Assembly: GCA_934045905.1 (NCBI GenBank)
Contig: OW203762.1
Location: 25,576,345-25,640,344, forward strand
Source: Leuctra nigra
Taxonomy: Eukaryota > Arthropoda > Insecta > Plecoptera > Leuctridae
Reading direction: 5' to 3'
Length of the DNA: 64,000 nt
Position numbers and translations under genes: made by a program. Position 1 is the stretch's first letter. The number at the start of each line of letters is the position of its first letter. A model generated the notes under the pieces. That model searched no databases. It worked only from the letters and a program-made list of their open reading frames with translations, and had not been told where the DNA came from. This document shows positions 36,234 through 61,000 of the stretch, one piece after another.

Positions 36234-36544
36234 GAACCATAATTTACTCATAAACTATAATATCATCATCCACATCTTTTAAAGAGTGGTAAGTTATAAG
36301 TATTGTAAAAGTTTTCAAGCAGAATATATTCTAGATGCCTTAATGAATGATCAAATCTTCAATAAATTATTGTCTAACGAGGGTGTGTGGGACAGATACA
36401 TACTAAATTATAACAATTTGTGCTTGCATTTCTTGTATGTTTATTACACAAAACTTTTTAATCCCACCCACTGAAATATGTAAAATGTACAAATAGTCAT
36501 CATGAGAATGATATGATTGAATGGCTATTTATGTATGTTCATTA

Positions 36545-36550
36545 AATAAA
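36545..36550 (+). terminator. Candidate CHMP7 poly(A) signal
   Basis: AATAAA, overlapping a second one to give AATAAATAAA, about 310 bases after the CHMP7 stop. An alternative AATAAA lies near 36360. Confidence 0.4.
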
Positions 36551-36860
36551 TAAACCCAACTATACATAATACACTACGTGTTAGTGTTATTTCTGGCATA
36601 TGTACGGCTCATGGAGTGGTGTGTATACATTGTTGAGAATCCTCCCCAAATTTATATTTACAATGTTGGTGCTTTTGGCCTCATTATTCATAATACGTAC
36701 GTAGCATTAAAATGAACATTTTAAAAATTGAGGTCCAAGAGAATATTTTTGCAATGCTCCACATTTATTTATAAATAGTACATGGATGTGTTTCCAATTT
36801 CATAACAAATGCAATAAAATAATAACAATTTGGCATTGTTGGTATGTATTCCTCAAATCA

Positions 36861-37016
36861 TAAGGGGGTAACACGCTGGGTTGCAAACCGTGACTGTTCT
36901 ACACATGTGCGGTTACTAAAATTGGTCTCTGCACATGTGTAGAACCATGTAGAACGGCACACGATTCAACCACTGGTTCCAACTACAGTTGGCAGCTCAG
37001 TGTTATGCCCCCTTAA
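36861..37016. repeat. Small TTAA-ended MITE
   Basis: TAAGGGGGTAACACGCTGGG at the left pairs with the right end CTCAGTGTTATGCCCCCTTAA, with about 25-base imperfect arms. An inner dyad (GTTCTACACATGTGC and complement) spans 36897-36943. The right border is TTAA and the left ATAA. Confidence 0.65.
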
Positions 37017-38715
37017 AATTATTTACACTCTTTGCAAATTACGATATAATGATGGTTTTCCTTTGAGTTGTCGTTGACTGGGAGATATTAGATATGGATG
37101 TACCTAAATAAAATTTGAAATTACACTGTACTTAATTAAAAAGTAGGTAATTAAAGTTACGATAGACCGTTGCCACTCTTCTCAAATATTAGCACTTACA
37201 TTAAGGTTACACGTGTGTTTAGTACGTTGTTTCTCAACCCTGGCTACTCATTCAAGTTACTCCGTCAAGAGAGTTCATACACAATGGTTTATGAAAAGAC
37301 AAGCACAAATCATGCAAACAGTTTCATTGACGAATTCTACTAGAGGCCCCCCGATTTCAGAATAAACGAGGAGAGTTCTCTAGCCCAAACATTAGGGGAT
37401 GTTGCTAATGAATGACCAATTCGATAGATTCACGATGGTTTAAAAAATTGAAGTGTCCAATTTGTTCCAAGTCAAATTCACAATAGTACATATTTCATTA
37501 CTCTTGCTGTCACTTCATGAAAGCCGGCATGTGCTGTGTGCATATATGTACACTGCAGTATATTCAGAAATAGTATAAAACCTATTTATGCCACATGGCT
37601 AGTAGTTTGTGCAATATGATGTCATCTTAGCGGAGGTGAGTTGATCAAATCAGATCCAAGTCATGGTGCAAGTCATTAAATGCATGCATTGCAACTAGGC
37701 AATTCACTTGTTTCTATAAACTCAAGAATAAGTGTCTCATCATGGAAGTAGCTTATAAAGAGATGGAGACATTTGCAGTTGCACCATGTTTCAACTATAT
37801 AGTAGTACTAAACAAATGGACAGGTTCACGTAATGTGGTCAAATGCACAGTGGATTTTCATTAAACACTGGCTTCAAGAAATAAGTTAGTCGAGTGAAGG
37901 CAGGAAAAAATTGTGGCATTACTGTAATAGTAAATACTCTTGGCGCAATTCCGATAAACCCATCACTTGCAGCTACGTGGAAAAGGTTATTTCCGATGGG
38001 TAGATAATTGAAATATATGAAAGTGCACACAGCTTAATCTCCACCTGGTCGCTGGTCAACTCAATGGTCTAATTTTCTACAATAATTCGTTAAAAAATTT
38101 TGTTATGTATAAATAAGCAATTTTATTCATATTTTTATCCTATTTCATTATGTAATCAAATGAATAATTTACTTCACAATTGACAACGAAAAGTTGAGCA
38201 CACAATAAATAGTACAATTTGAATGAAAATTCAATAATATAGGCTAATTTCATAAGAAATATTAATATTTTTCCTAGTTATTTGCATAAGAAATCTTCCA
38301 AAAACGTATATAAATAAAATCTATGATGGGACTTCTCAAGTGGGACTCTGCAGGTGGAATCTCATTGCAGCCGCCCGATATCTCAATTCATTCTATAGTT
38401 GGTCACTTACATTGAGATGTTAGTTGTTTACATATTGGTTCACATTATATAGAATGCAAAAGAAAAGTAAATAAAAACATGTTTAGCTGATAAAACGATA
38501 ATTATAAAATACTGAAAACAGAAAAGCATTTCTTTTCATTATTACCTACATATACAAGCAATTACCAACAGCTAAATTTCAAAGTGGATGCTACATATAG
38601 CTATATGAACATTTATTCCAGTACAAAAACATGATTTCATTTGCAATTTCATTTGCAATTCATACATTGTAAATAATTTATAAATTTATTTCCTTATTAA
38701 CCATAAATTATTTTC
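37017..38715. other. CHMP7/eRF1 convergent spacer
   Basis: No gene is recognised. Minus-strand AATAAA words (TTTATT on the plus strand) occur near 38610 and 38121 and could end the longer eRF1 transcript. Confidence 0.45.
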
Positions 38716-38798
38716 CTAATAATCATCAAGATCGTAGAGTTCTTCATCGAGGTCGTCCAGCTGCATACTTTGGAAGTCCACTTTGTAACGCAGCAGAC
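38716..38798 (-). CDS. ETF1: eRF1 alternative terminal exon, distal (9b)
   Basis: After acceptor TTTTATTACAG the exon reads [20 protein letters not shown] then ends in DLDDY and TAG. It begins with the two bases needed to complete the Gly codon split at the end of exon 8 (41263), so it splices in frame. The text is clearly the eRF1 C-terminus. It is a second version of the exon at 40497-40576, differing mainly in the acidic tail. A product ending here would be 443 aa. A minus-strand AATAAA lies about 105 bases downstream. Confidence 0.85.
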
Positions 38799-39069
38799 CT
38801 GTAATAAAAATTAAAATGAAAAGAAGCAAAGAGCATTTTAAAACTTGTTTCTCGACATGGTCCAGCATGCAGGAAGAGCTACTACAAGAAATAAACACTC
38901 GGAACAATAAACAAAATAGTTGCCAAATAATGTACATGGTGAAGCAAATATCTAAAGACGCTCAGAAAGCGTTGTGGAAAGGAGAAAGAAAGATTGAGCA
39001 ATTTCTCCATAAAATACTGGTGCCATTCTTAATTGGTCAATGCCAAATCTCAGTTCTTATTTAGGGTAG

Positions 39070-39392
39070 GGCGCGGTCAGCGATTGGATGGGTGACCATT
39101 CAACTCTGCCTTGCCAGGTTGCTGCCGTTGGGTCAGAGAGACTGGGGTGTTTGGGGGTCGGTGTGACGACCTCCCTCCACCTGTTATCAGTCTCTCGACG
39201 GCACGGGTTGTGGAGGCTCGTGCTGTGAATGTTACACCGTACTTCGGAAGGGACGTTAAGCCATTGGTCCCCTTGGTATCTTTCGTCAGGAGTAGGCTAC
39301 ATGCCGGTACCGGGTTTCCTCTCCTCCCTTCTCTATATTACATTCTCACTAGTGGAGCCTGGCTCTGTTGAGAATATAGACTTAATAATAAA
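39070..39392 (+). mobile_element. 5S-derived SINE, 5'-truncated copy
   Basis: Starts inside the 5S-like head (GCGCGGTCAGCGATTGGATG) and then follows the body of 20533-20932 with few differences, ending at TTAATAATAA. It sits between the two alternative eRF1 terminal exons, antisense to the gene. Confidence 0.85.
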
Positions 39393-39872
39393 GAGTGAGA
39401 ATAATATAGTGAGCAGACAATGCATATAAAACAAAAATCTTGTGTGGAAAATGTTAGGTAGGTAGGTATGTAATCTTATCCGACTACCACACAATGTACT
39501 TAAAAAGTACTAATTGCACTGAACTCTAAAAATAACAATGTATGTATCTAACTTTTGTTCTTCCTGAAATGAGCAGCACCATTCCTTTCCTGGATTGGTT
39601 GTTTTTACATTATTGTCTTCAATTCCTACAAGATTTTATCCCACTATAAAGGTAGGTAGGACCAGAGTCTACAAAAAACTAGAAGTAATCGGCCATAGAT
39701 TTTCATCACCAGATGCCTTGCTTCCTACTTATGGTATCCCTCCCTCCCGTACCAATGAACAATTTGTAGGTAGGTAACTCGGGTATAGGGGCCAGTTATT
39801 GGCTAGAACACATTGGGCTTCGAATATTTAGCATACAATGGGCATTCATTCATTGTATGATTTGTATGAGTG

Positions 39873-40020
39873 TTAAGGCCGGGTAGGACCAACTCTGGGT
39901 TAACTCTCGATGATTAGTGGAAATCAGTGAATCTTATGGGCTGTGGAATTCGCGCCAACTTGATTCATTGGTTAACCCTCGAGAGTTAACTTAATCCAGA
40001 GTTGGTCCTACCCGGCCTAA
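39873..40020. repeat. MITE with GGCCGGGTAGGACC ends
   Basis: The left arm GGCCGGGTAGGACCAACTCT pairs with its complement at the right end, and a second inner pair (GGTTAACTCTCGA) continues the stem. About 148 bases in all. It is about 480 bases downstream of the proximal eRF1 stop codon on the minus strand. Confidence 0.75.
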
Positions 40021-40496
40021 GCTCATCACTTTCTTGTCAAGCTACCAGACCGTTTAATGACTCACTATTGCCAATGTTGACATGTGTCAAACCTGTCACT
40101 TGCACATGCCGCATTGTTGCACTTTTCAAAGGATCCCAATGTGTTCTAGGGAAAAAACTGTCCCATATAGCTCCTCATCGACTTGTGGACACATGTTACA
40201 ACAAACATGTCAGGTACAACTGCAATGCAAAATCAATCAAACTCGGCTGCTAGACATGCTACATCAGCGAGGGAGAGGTAATGCAACACACATTCCAAAG
40301 TAATCAGAATCAAATTGCTATGAAAAGAACACATTAAGGTTACAAACTAGCAAAATTATAAGTACATTTCTAGATGTTTACAAAAGAAGCAGAGTAACAA
40401 TCGAACGCAACGGAACATGGTTAAATGTGAAACGGTGGTGCGGGACACGGTAATGCGAAAACTGAACCGTCCACGGCTACCTGATGGCGAGATGAT

Positions 40497-51314
<10,818 letters not shown>

Positions 51315-52092
51315 TTTTGGCTAATTCCTTGATATATTCCTATTATTTAATTCCCTAAATGTCTTCAGGATCCCCCCAAAAACTTTCTCTGGAAATTTGG
51401 TCTAGCAACCGTGCCGTGGCAAAATGGCGCTGACTGCTGGTGCTTGCGCTGCACACTGCAGTGACGGGCTGGCTGAGTGAGTCAACGTGAGGCCGTAATT
51501 TTATGAAAACTTCTATTTTCGCTTCTTATAAATTAAAAAAAAAATCGTTTTAGATACGCATTTTTGTAACAATCTGTGTTAAGTCTACAATTTAATGAGA
51601 CATTATTTAAATACAGCACCTGCATTACAATTATAAATCATAATAATTGTATTAATTCAATTTTTTATTTTTAATCTTGTTCGACAGTCATTCATAAATT
51701 TAAGTCTATGTTTTTCTATACTATCATTTCGTAGATTTTAAATATTATTGTTTTTATTGAAAATACATGGGACATTTTTACACGTGTCGTGTAGATGTCA
51801 AGTCGTTGCCCCGTGACGTCCGCAAGTGCGTGAAACGGCACTGCATTGCGCGCCATTGGCCATATCTTGAATGTTGGAGATCTTTGACTCGGGTTGGTTC
51901 GAGAATCGATACGATCGATCGATGAGATCCATAGATGATCGAGACTTTTCGATTCAATATTTTCGACTTCGAGACAAAAATGGCGCCTAGTAGAGCGGTA
52001 AAAGAATGAAGAATGACAAAATTTAAGTGTAATTTCCAGTTATATTCATAAAAATGGACTAAACTAAGACTAAACTGAATAAAACGGCAGTA
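51315..52092. promoter_or_regulatory. Divergent eRF1/SERAC1 promoter region
   Basis: A 778-base head-to-head spacer. It holds an inverted CCAAT (CCATTGGCC at 51853), GCGC-rich words (TTGCGCGCC), an ATCGATCGAT cluster near 51914-51924, and two AAAATGGCG words (51420 and 51986) that resemble YY1 sites and point toward each gene. Three minimal upstream ORFs precede the SERAC1 ATG (from 51988). Function of these words is inferred. Confidence 0.5.
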
Positions 52093-55000
52093 ATGACCCG
52101 TCTACATAATATAAGTAAATATAGAAAACTTGTCGCTGCAACCGGATTTTTTGTGTTATCTTCTGTGTGAGTATAAACCTAAACCTTAAAACAAGTAGGG
52201 TTAAAAATGTCAAATTGTAAAATCATTTTACCTAGTTTTAATGATTGTAATGATTTTTTATTTGTATTGCCGGTAAATTTACGTTAAGCGTAGGTATTCA
52301 ATTTGATCTTCATCATGAAATGAAGGAGCAATTCTAGAGTGAAGACGCTTATCGTAAAATTACCGTAATTACCATTTAATAATACCTACCTATTAGGTAC
52401 TAAAAATAAAATAAAAAATTATGAAATAATAGTTATGTACAACTATGAGACTTGGGTAGGTACTTAGGTACTCCTAAGGTACTAGTATGACCTTCTTGAC
52501 GGAATATAATTCAACGAACATCAAGTTGTGCACTAGGCTTCCATGGCATAACTTGTAGGTAAGATCATATTATTTAACTGGCTGTATTGTTATGACAACT
52601 CCTTGTGACAAGCCATTGAAAACACTTTGATTGGACCATGAATGGCATTTGATATCCAACCCAATTCATTTCATAGCCATTTAGATAGCATTACTTTGAA
52701 ATTATTTCGGTTGCGACGAGATCAAATAGAGGTCATAGAATAGGTACTTAGATATAGGTAGTACCTTTACCCTGAGCTCATGAAGGAATAGTTTAATGAG
52801 AAAATATTAAACTTTAAAATGACAAAATGACAAAATGTCTCATTGATGATAACAAAAACCTAATGCAAAGATAATGCAAATATAATGCAAATTTAGTAGT
52901 ACCTACCAATCAGTAGGTAAGTACACGTCAGTTCGTGGGGAGTAATAGTATGACTGTAAGAGAATACACAACATATTTGAAGGGGTCGGCCCCACCGACG
53001 GCTGCCACCTTAGCGCGGTGGTGGGGTTTGTGTTGGCCAATGATCCATTGCAGCTACGCCGGCGAGCATATGCTCATGTGTAAGGGCTACCCCTGCCGGA
53101 CAGATCAGTGGTGAGGTCCAGACAAAGAGTAGCCAGGGTCGACCTATCCATGCCCTCCCTTGAATTTGCGGTCCCCTCGGGCCGGCCTTCCCCCTCGAGA
53201 TGGTGATCCCCCTGAAATCGGGTTTTTCCGGCCCGAATCCTCACACCCCCCCGGTCCGTCCCCATTCCGGCCTGGCCTTCTCACCAGTGCTGGACTCCTC
53301 CGGATCGGGCCCGTTAGGTCGACCCTCCCAATGTCCTCCACTTATATATTCAACAAAGTTAAAAGTAAAAATAATGTGCGCTTTATAACCCAGTGCTAAC
53401 CCACAACAACTTTCTTGTCGGTCCTTAAGAACACCTCAAGGTCTGATTGTCGGATACCACTAATTTTGTTAGTGTACAGTATCATTCAACTAATTATGTT
53501 TGTGTACGGTCGACAATCGCGCTCAGAGGCATTCATTCCGCTGGGCCAACAAAAAAGTTATTGAACTGCATTTTTTCAAATGTGGGTTAGCACTTTTATG
53601 GTCCTGACTCAGTCCTGATTCCTTCATTAAGAAGATTATCTAGCCTAATACACCATTGTCAGAATCTGAGATAAGTAAGCTATAATACCTACAAATGTTC
53701 ATAAATTTAATTTCTTCCGGATGTAGACCACACCATTTTGGATTAGTACACCAAGACTCAAGAGAGATTTGAAACCCCTTCCTGAAAAGAACTTGGAAAC
53801 CTTAGACTGAAAAATTACAAACTAAACGCAACATCTCTGTGTCGTGTTCTTTTTCTCACTGACCTATTGAAATTTTGTTTTAATTTTCAAATGTAGTTTA
53901 CCCTAGGTACCTGTTATAAATTTGTTATATGTACCTATTCATTACCTACAGTTTATCTGCTGATAACCAAGGAATTGAATGCCATGAAACTAAAGGTAGT
54001 AAGTAGTACCTACCTACCTACTACCTACCTACTAAACAAAACACATGTCTACAGATTATTACAGAAAACGACAATCCATAATATGCGCTCAAAACAAATA
54101 GATACTACATAGGTAACTCTTCTTATCAACCTGGCATCTCAGAAGATGATTTAGATTTACAATTTTCTAATACCTCTGCCATGTCGTGTCATCATCATTG
54201 GCGAAGAAAATTTAAGTTTTAAAAAGGAACTCATTTCACTAATATACTGCCCATCATAAAGTGATTTCAGATCAAAATCAAATCAAAATATGTAGGTGTA
54301 GTACTGGTTTATGAATAGGGGCCACATAGTAGAGGATGAGAAATCATATCTGGGTGCCTATTCTATATCTTTTTTTTATCTCGTCGCGGCCGCCTTCGTT
54401 TCACTGCCATTAAGATAGCATTATGCCGAAACGAAGGCGGCCGCGACGAGATCAAAACAAGATGTAGAATAGGGCCCCTGAATGTGTTTTGAGTTTGTGA
54501 ATCTTAGGTTTCTACAGTCTGTTGCTGTGATGTGTAGTCTAAATTTTGTCTTATTTTGACAGATCAACATGGACATGCTATCAGATATATCAGACATATT
54601 ATGCGCTCAACCACATCATAAAAACCGATGTCTTGGAGTTAGAAAAGAAAAGAGCAGAATACATATACATACTTGATTGTAAATTTAAAGGTAGGTAACT
54701 CGGCTACCTCGTAAATGCCTAATTATTTCATTGACTGTAAAAGTAACCTCCATTGTTTTAATTACTTTTAGATCAGCTCTGTTCCTTGATGAATTATGGT
54801 GAGGAGCAAAAGTCGTCATCAATATATGTATTCGATGTACCGATGAAATGGTGGAAGTCGTGGAAACATTCGTATGCGTGGCGACTGTTGTCGATGGCAA
54901 ATGAAGGGGATCGAAACGACCGTTTAAGAGCTGTCCACGCGCTCTCATCTCTTAAGAGTCTGAAAGGTAAAACCTGACACAATCGCTAGAATTATTACAG

Positions 55001-58000
55001 TGTACCCAAAATGATTACAACTCTTACCAGAATCAAAGATTGTTAACTGGAGATAGGGCTGGTATAACACACTGCTGTTAAATCAGTTGATTAGTCTGTA
55101 TAGTGTATTGTCATAGCAACAACTAGTGTTAATGTAAAAATCTTCATTTTAAAATTTTCAAGGCCATGAAAATCACCAATTTCAAAAAATTATATTCTTT
55201 TTTTCAACAAAAACAACAACAACAACCAATGACAATCCTGGAATGACAATTTTAACAGCTTGTTGTTAATCAATACTTCCTATACTTTAAAACTCTGCCT
55301 AAATGCATCACTCTGTTCTAAATCCTACATTTCCTTTTCTACATGTTTACATGTGAATTACTACCTTGAGACCATTGTGTTTGAATTCCACAATCATTGA
55401 TTTCCAGTAGGAAAAGAATTTGCAACTTAGTAGACTACAGCAAACTACTACGTGCGTATTGTTTGCTGCTATTATAATACTTTTTCATTACACTCTGGAT
55501 TTATTGGTAGGCTATTCACTTTTATTTATCAGAATTATTACAGATTTGCTATAATTAAAATCTTTAGGTGATATTATTTTTTATTGGCATTTCTTATTTT
55601 TCAAAGTGTTTTCATTCAATGGGTGGCAACATAGAGTATGTGAAGTGGCCTTTAGTGTACGGCAGATGGCGGTGGAGGCGGTGGTCGAGCCTTGCGTGGT
55701 CGACCTCGTGGAGAGGAGGCAGTTGATTGGCTCGGAGAAGCGACGGGCAGCACAAGTAGTGCAGCATCAGGATTAGGAGGTGGAGGAGCTTGCTTCTTCT
55801 TCTTACGCCGCAAAGTGTTTCCTGTAGAGGAGTCTGCACTGGACACGGAATTCACGGACCCAAAAGTTGCAGAGTTTCTACGAAGCTGTGGAACGGGACT
55901 CGGCTCTGGGGTGGACAACTCGACAGCTGTTCTTGGCAGAGGATTGGTTGGCTTGGAGTCATCGTCGCTACTAGGCTCTTCTCCGTCGCTCCAGAAAGGA
56001 TTAACAGAGATCTTTGGACGGCTTTCTTCAGTAACTTTCTTTGAATTTAATGTTTGTCTGGAATTGGGAAGTGGTGGTCTCGGAGGTTTTCCTCTAGGAA
56101 GTGCACTCGACATCGGCTGATCTTGAGTTTCATCATCGCTGGATCCAAATGGATTCGTGCTGGTTTCCTTCATATCCTCTTCTTGGCTGTCGTCACCAAA
56201 TGGGTTCAACTCTGTGGGATATTCTTCTTTGGAGTATTTCCTTTGAAATGGTTCTGGTCTAATCTCATGACATCGATTGGAATTAATATCTGGCACTTCA
56301 ATAACATTTGTCTCTAGTGCACTGTCCACTTGCACTTCTTCCGAAATCTCGTTAGAATAAACTACATCTGGGACAGGAGGACTGACAATCATTATTTCAA
56401 CTTCTTCTAAGGCATCAACGTCATCTTTCTTCTCTGCGGCATCAACTGTGTTACGATCATCGTCATGGACTGCAATGTCATTACATGGAACTATTGTATC
56501 AATTTCACCAGTTGTATGATCATTGGATGCTGTTGTACTAAACTCACTTGTGCTGTCTTTTAAACCATCGGTGTGCTGCACTTGCTCAGAAGTTTCGAAC
56601 ATGTCCGCAGCTGCTTCTCTTGCAACGGCAACTTGGGTTAAATGAGTGTTTTCACTATCAATGTCTTCAGGGGTTATGGAATTAGCATTCGACGCAATCG
56701 TAGTTACTTTCTCGATGTCCTCAGATGATATGTCATCAGTTGTTTGAGGTTGTGTTGGCATAACTTTATAGTCCATTACTTTCTCAGACTTTGCAGCACT
56801 TATATCAATTGCTTCAATAACTACAGTTTCCATAGTTTACTAAGAAGTTATATCTTTTAATTTCTTTTTGTTTTAAATTTTGGGTCTGTATCTGTACCTG
56901 TATACTTATTTCACAATAAACAATCAAGCTCTTGGGCACTATTTCTGATGACTCGTTATGATAATTGAAGCAGTCATCTAGTTCATTATGATTTATCACA
57001 AACTATGGTTGATATTAACATTTATAGGAACTTCCACCCCGAATTATACGAAAATCATGGACTCAGTCACGTTTGTTTTGTTACAAAAATGTGGACTAAT
57101 ATCTTCACCAAGTTTTCTATGTTACTTATCATTTATTTGTTTATATCACATTTAAAGGTTTGTGCATAGCTTTTTCAAAAGCTTTTCCAGCTACTTGGCT
57201 GTACTCTCCATATCAACTAAAACTATTATTTTCCAATGAATCACAGGATTGCCACTGCCAGCAGGAAGGGGAGGGGCACTAGTGGGAAGTGGAGGGGCCA
57301 CTTCCTGAGTGATCCTCCCATTTCAACTAGCCAATCAATTATTCAATCTCTATTGATTTTTTCAATCAAAAGGTGACATTCATTCAGGTTTGTAGTACAT
57401 GCAATGATAAAATAAATAAATATTCATATTTTTTATAATCTTCCATGCAACCGTAGACTATAAGGATAATAATATTCGTAATTCTAAAGTATAACAAATT
57501 ATATGTAATCAATCAAAATAATAACAAATAATGAAGATCCAGACAATACTGCATCATGTTTTACCTCCAGGCTATGAAGGGAAAATACAACTGGTCCACT
57601 TTTAGTCTCTGTAATTTTGTCATAGTGAAGATCGGGGAGCCATTGCTAGATAGCTGCTTCGGTTCTTCGGTGCCAGCTTCACGTGATGTGTTTGGTGTGA
57701 TTTTGGCCCTGAAAAGTTTTCCAAATATTTTTCCAACTATTTGTCATTGCTCTTACCAAGAACAATATGCCACGCGATGGGACATCAAAAAGGTCCACAT
57801 TTTGATTTTTCTGTAGTAAAGTCACCTCTAACTTAGATTTCAGAATAATTGTTTTAATATGGCAGTGGAGATATGCCTGAACTTAAAGATTATTTTTGTT
57901 GTGATGAACAGTTTTCACGTAATTGATTTGGTGGAAAGATTGTTGGAAATTCAAAACCTGTTAAATATTACTTTAAAACTCCATATAACCACGCTTGTTT

Positions 58001-61000
58001 AAAATCATCATTGAGGTCTTCAATGGGTGCATTGCCATGACCCCCCGCTTAGAAAAGTTATCATAATCTTGTCTCATGTCATTCACCGTTTACTCGCCAA
58101 AATGTCATACCTACATCAAAATTTAAATTTTATTCTTGTCACTGAAAATTAAGTATTTTTATGGTGATAAGATTTTCATTTTTATTTTTTGTTGATGTGT
58201 ACATATAAATTTTTAAAATAAAAACAAGAAAAATATCTCTATTTTTTTTCTAGACTCTGACCTTCAACAACTGGCTCAGGTGTGTGATGAACGAACGGCA
58301 GTAGGACTGGCACGAACTGACGGTGTCAACCTAAGGTTTTTCCTGAAGCCTCCTTACGTCCACTTCAAGCCGACGAAACAGCAATTGACCGATCGTTTCC
58401 ACAGCTTTCTGCTCTTGCTGAACAAGGAGAATAGGCATGCGTGTATTGACTATTTCATCAGGAAAGCTTTCCCTAAATTCCATGTGGGTATATTGAATAA
58501 ATTCATTCAGTACAGTCTTTTATTAGATCATTGATTATTTTATTACAATTTTCAATATCTTTCAGAAACGATACATTAACCTGCATGACGATACTTCAAC
58601 TGAAGCTCCCGACCAACTTATTCGTGATGTGGATATTTTACCAATGTGCGTTGAAAATTTACTTCATCATTCTACCATCAAAGATAATGCAAGGGGTAGG
58701 TACCTAGACTGATTTAATGAATTTGGTCATGGTACCATTGAAACTAATTATTTGATTTCTTGACAGATATTGTTACATTGGGTGGTCTCCCATTTCTAAT
58801 GGAACTAAGCCGTTATTTTAATGATAACAAGGACATTTTGATCATGCTTGGGAAAATCATATCGAACTTATCCGTTTACGAGGGGATTCTTCATCACATA
58901 TTTGTTTCTGGTAAGTCTCCTATCAACTTTTTCCCCATTTTGAATGAAACAACTCTTATAAGTAACAATAGTGAATGATGGAACTAGAGATACTACATGC
59001 TTTCCTTCCAAAGTAATCGATCACATCACAGCTGTATTCATGCCTTTACTCTCAATCTGGGGACCTATTTTCGAGACCGTTCGAGCGCTCGCATAATCGA
59101 GTGTGACGTCAAAGTGACGTCCGTCCGAAGGAAATGGCATCCAACAAGCCAAATCAGTTTACTGTTTTGTTTTGTCTGACGTCAGGCGGCCGTGAATCCG
59201 TATGATATTTGACTCGAACGATCTCAAAAATAGGACCCCTGACAAATGTGTGCATAACTGTCTACAGAGCAGATTCAATTTTGTGATGACAATATCTAAG
59301 AGATAACAACATCAGCTCTTATAATTTTATTTAGAAGTAGTTCATGTTTTATTCATTAATTACTCCTATAACTTTGGTGTACATAAATGAAACATTCATC
59401 GAAATCAAATGCCTAAAATCCACTCTTATGAAAGAATTGTGTCAGAGATGAAAATTGAAACACAATTAAGTGACTAAAAATTAAAACCTGCTCCTCAGGC
59501 TGGGTGGGTGTCCTGGCTCGTTGGGCGCAACATCCCGACCTCGAGTTGGCCTCGCCCGCATCCCGCGCCCTAGCGAACCTCGACACCGACAATCCGTGTC
59601 GAAGCCTCTACTCCCGCCGCGTGTACTTACTTCATCCCTCGTTCCGAAGCTTCGAGTCCGTCAAGATGGACGTCGTATTCGTTCACGGCCTACTCGGCGG
59701 TGCATTCATCACATGGCGACAACGTGACCGTGACAGCTTGACGGAATCCGTCTCTTCCGACGACGCCATTCAACAAGCCACCAGCGACACGAAGACGATG
59801 GAATACTTCGAGAACCTCTCCGATGTGAAAGCGAAAGATTGGGAGGACATGTTGAGGGAGTACGAGATGGTGATGTCGGATTGTCCAGAACAAACTGAGG
59901 GGCCGGCGATGGGACCTTACACGTACACAGGGTATGCTCATCGTTTCACTTGACACATGAACTAATATACTCATGTATGTCTGTCACTTATAACTTTAAA
60001 CAAAGTGCAAATTGCTTAGGTATATCTATCTTTAAACAAATGCATAGTTCCATATTTGCTTTGTTTCTGTCTGTTGCATTGAAGGAGCACATCATATCGC
60101 AAGTAAGCAATCGACACATCATATTTAATCTATGGCCAGGCCAGTACTTGGATGGGTGACCAATCGAGTCTGGTTAGCTAGTGCTGCCAATGAGCTAGAG
60201 AGACTGTAGTGTTTGGGGGAATGTGTTACGAACCCCTCCACCTGCTTCAGTCTTTCAACGGCGCAGGTTGGGGAGGGCTGTGTTGTAAATGCTACACCAT
60301 CCTTCGGATGGGACGTTAGCCGTTGTAGCTTTTGACAAGAATAGGCTACATGCCAGTATCAGGTTTCTTTTCCTTTTATTTCTTCTATCTTATATTTTTA
60401 TTTATGGAATCTGTAATTCTGCTAATGATGTACATAGACAGATATATAATAATAATAATTTTGTATTCAATTTAATTTAGGAATGATATTTTAGTGTCAT
60501 AAACACATTACTTGCTTATTAGTTTTTATTTGGACTGGATGAAGGGTAGGAATCAAACTATCATCAACTGACACGGACATTTTAGTATGTACAATTTCCT
60601 GAGATGTCCATTACCAGAATGAGAATGGAATAAGTTTTGTTGAGCAGTGATCCCACTCCATTGCTCTAACACTTATTTCTGTTGGTCTCCTCAGAACGCA
60701 GGCTTACCAAGTGTTCTCGCAAGTACATCGCGACAGAGACAACTACACTCTGTGTTGGCCCAAGGACTGGCTTGCCAAGGACTGTCCACATCTCCGCATC
60801 ATCGGCATCAACTACGACACTCAGCTGTCAACGTGGGGGCCCACGTGTCCATTCGAGCGCTTTAAGTGAGTTCTACTACTACCTCATAAGAGTTGTGAAA
60901 GATCCACGATTATTTCACAATTTTTTGGAACTTAACATATTCTGCTTTTAAGTATGCTTAGCCTACTCTGTAGTCTGTACATAAGAATCTACATTCATAA

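Larger units (their letters stand above)
52167..54562. other. SERAC1 intron 1
   Basis: Holds the GC-rich repeat at 52984-53340, the hairpin at 54352-54480, and TACC microsatellite near 54008-54033. A fragment near 52716-52745 (GCGACGAGATCAAATAGA) is a partial relative of that hairpin. Confidence 0.5.

Noticed and set aside
53074..53399. Several overlapping 60-80 codon ORFs on both strands
   Set aside because: They arise because a GC-rich repeat has few stop codons. None has a recognisable domain.
55692..56120. 142-codon plus-strand ORF in SERAC1 intron 3
   Set aside because: Antisense shadow of the NPF-motif ORF. Its composition mirrors the proline- and serine-rich coding strand.
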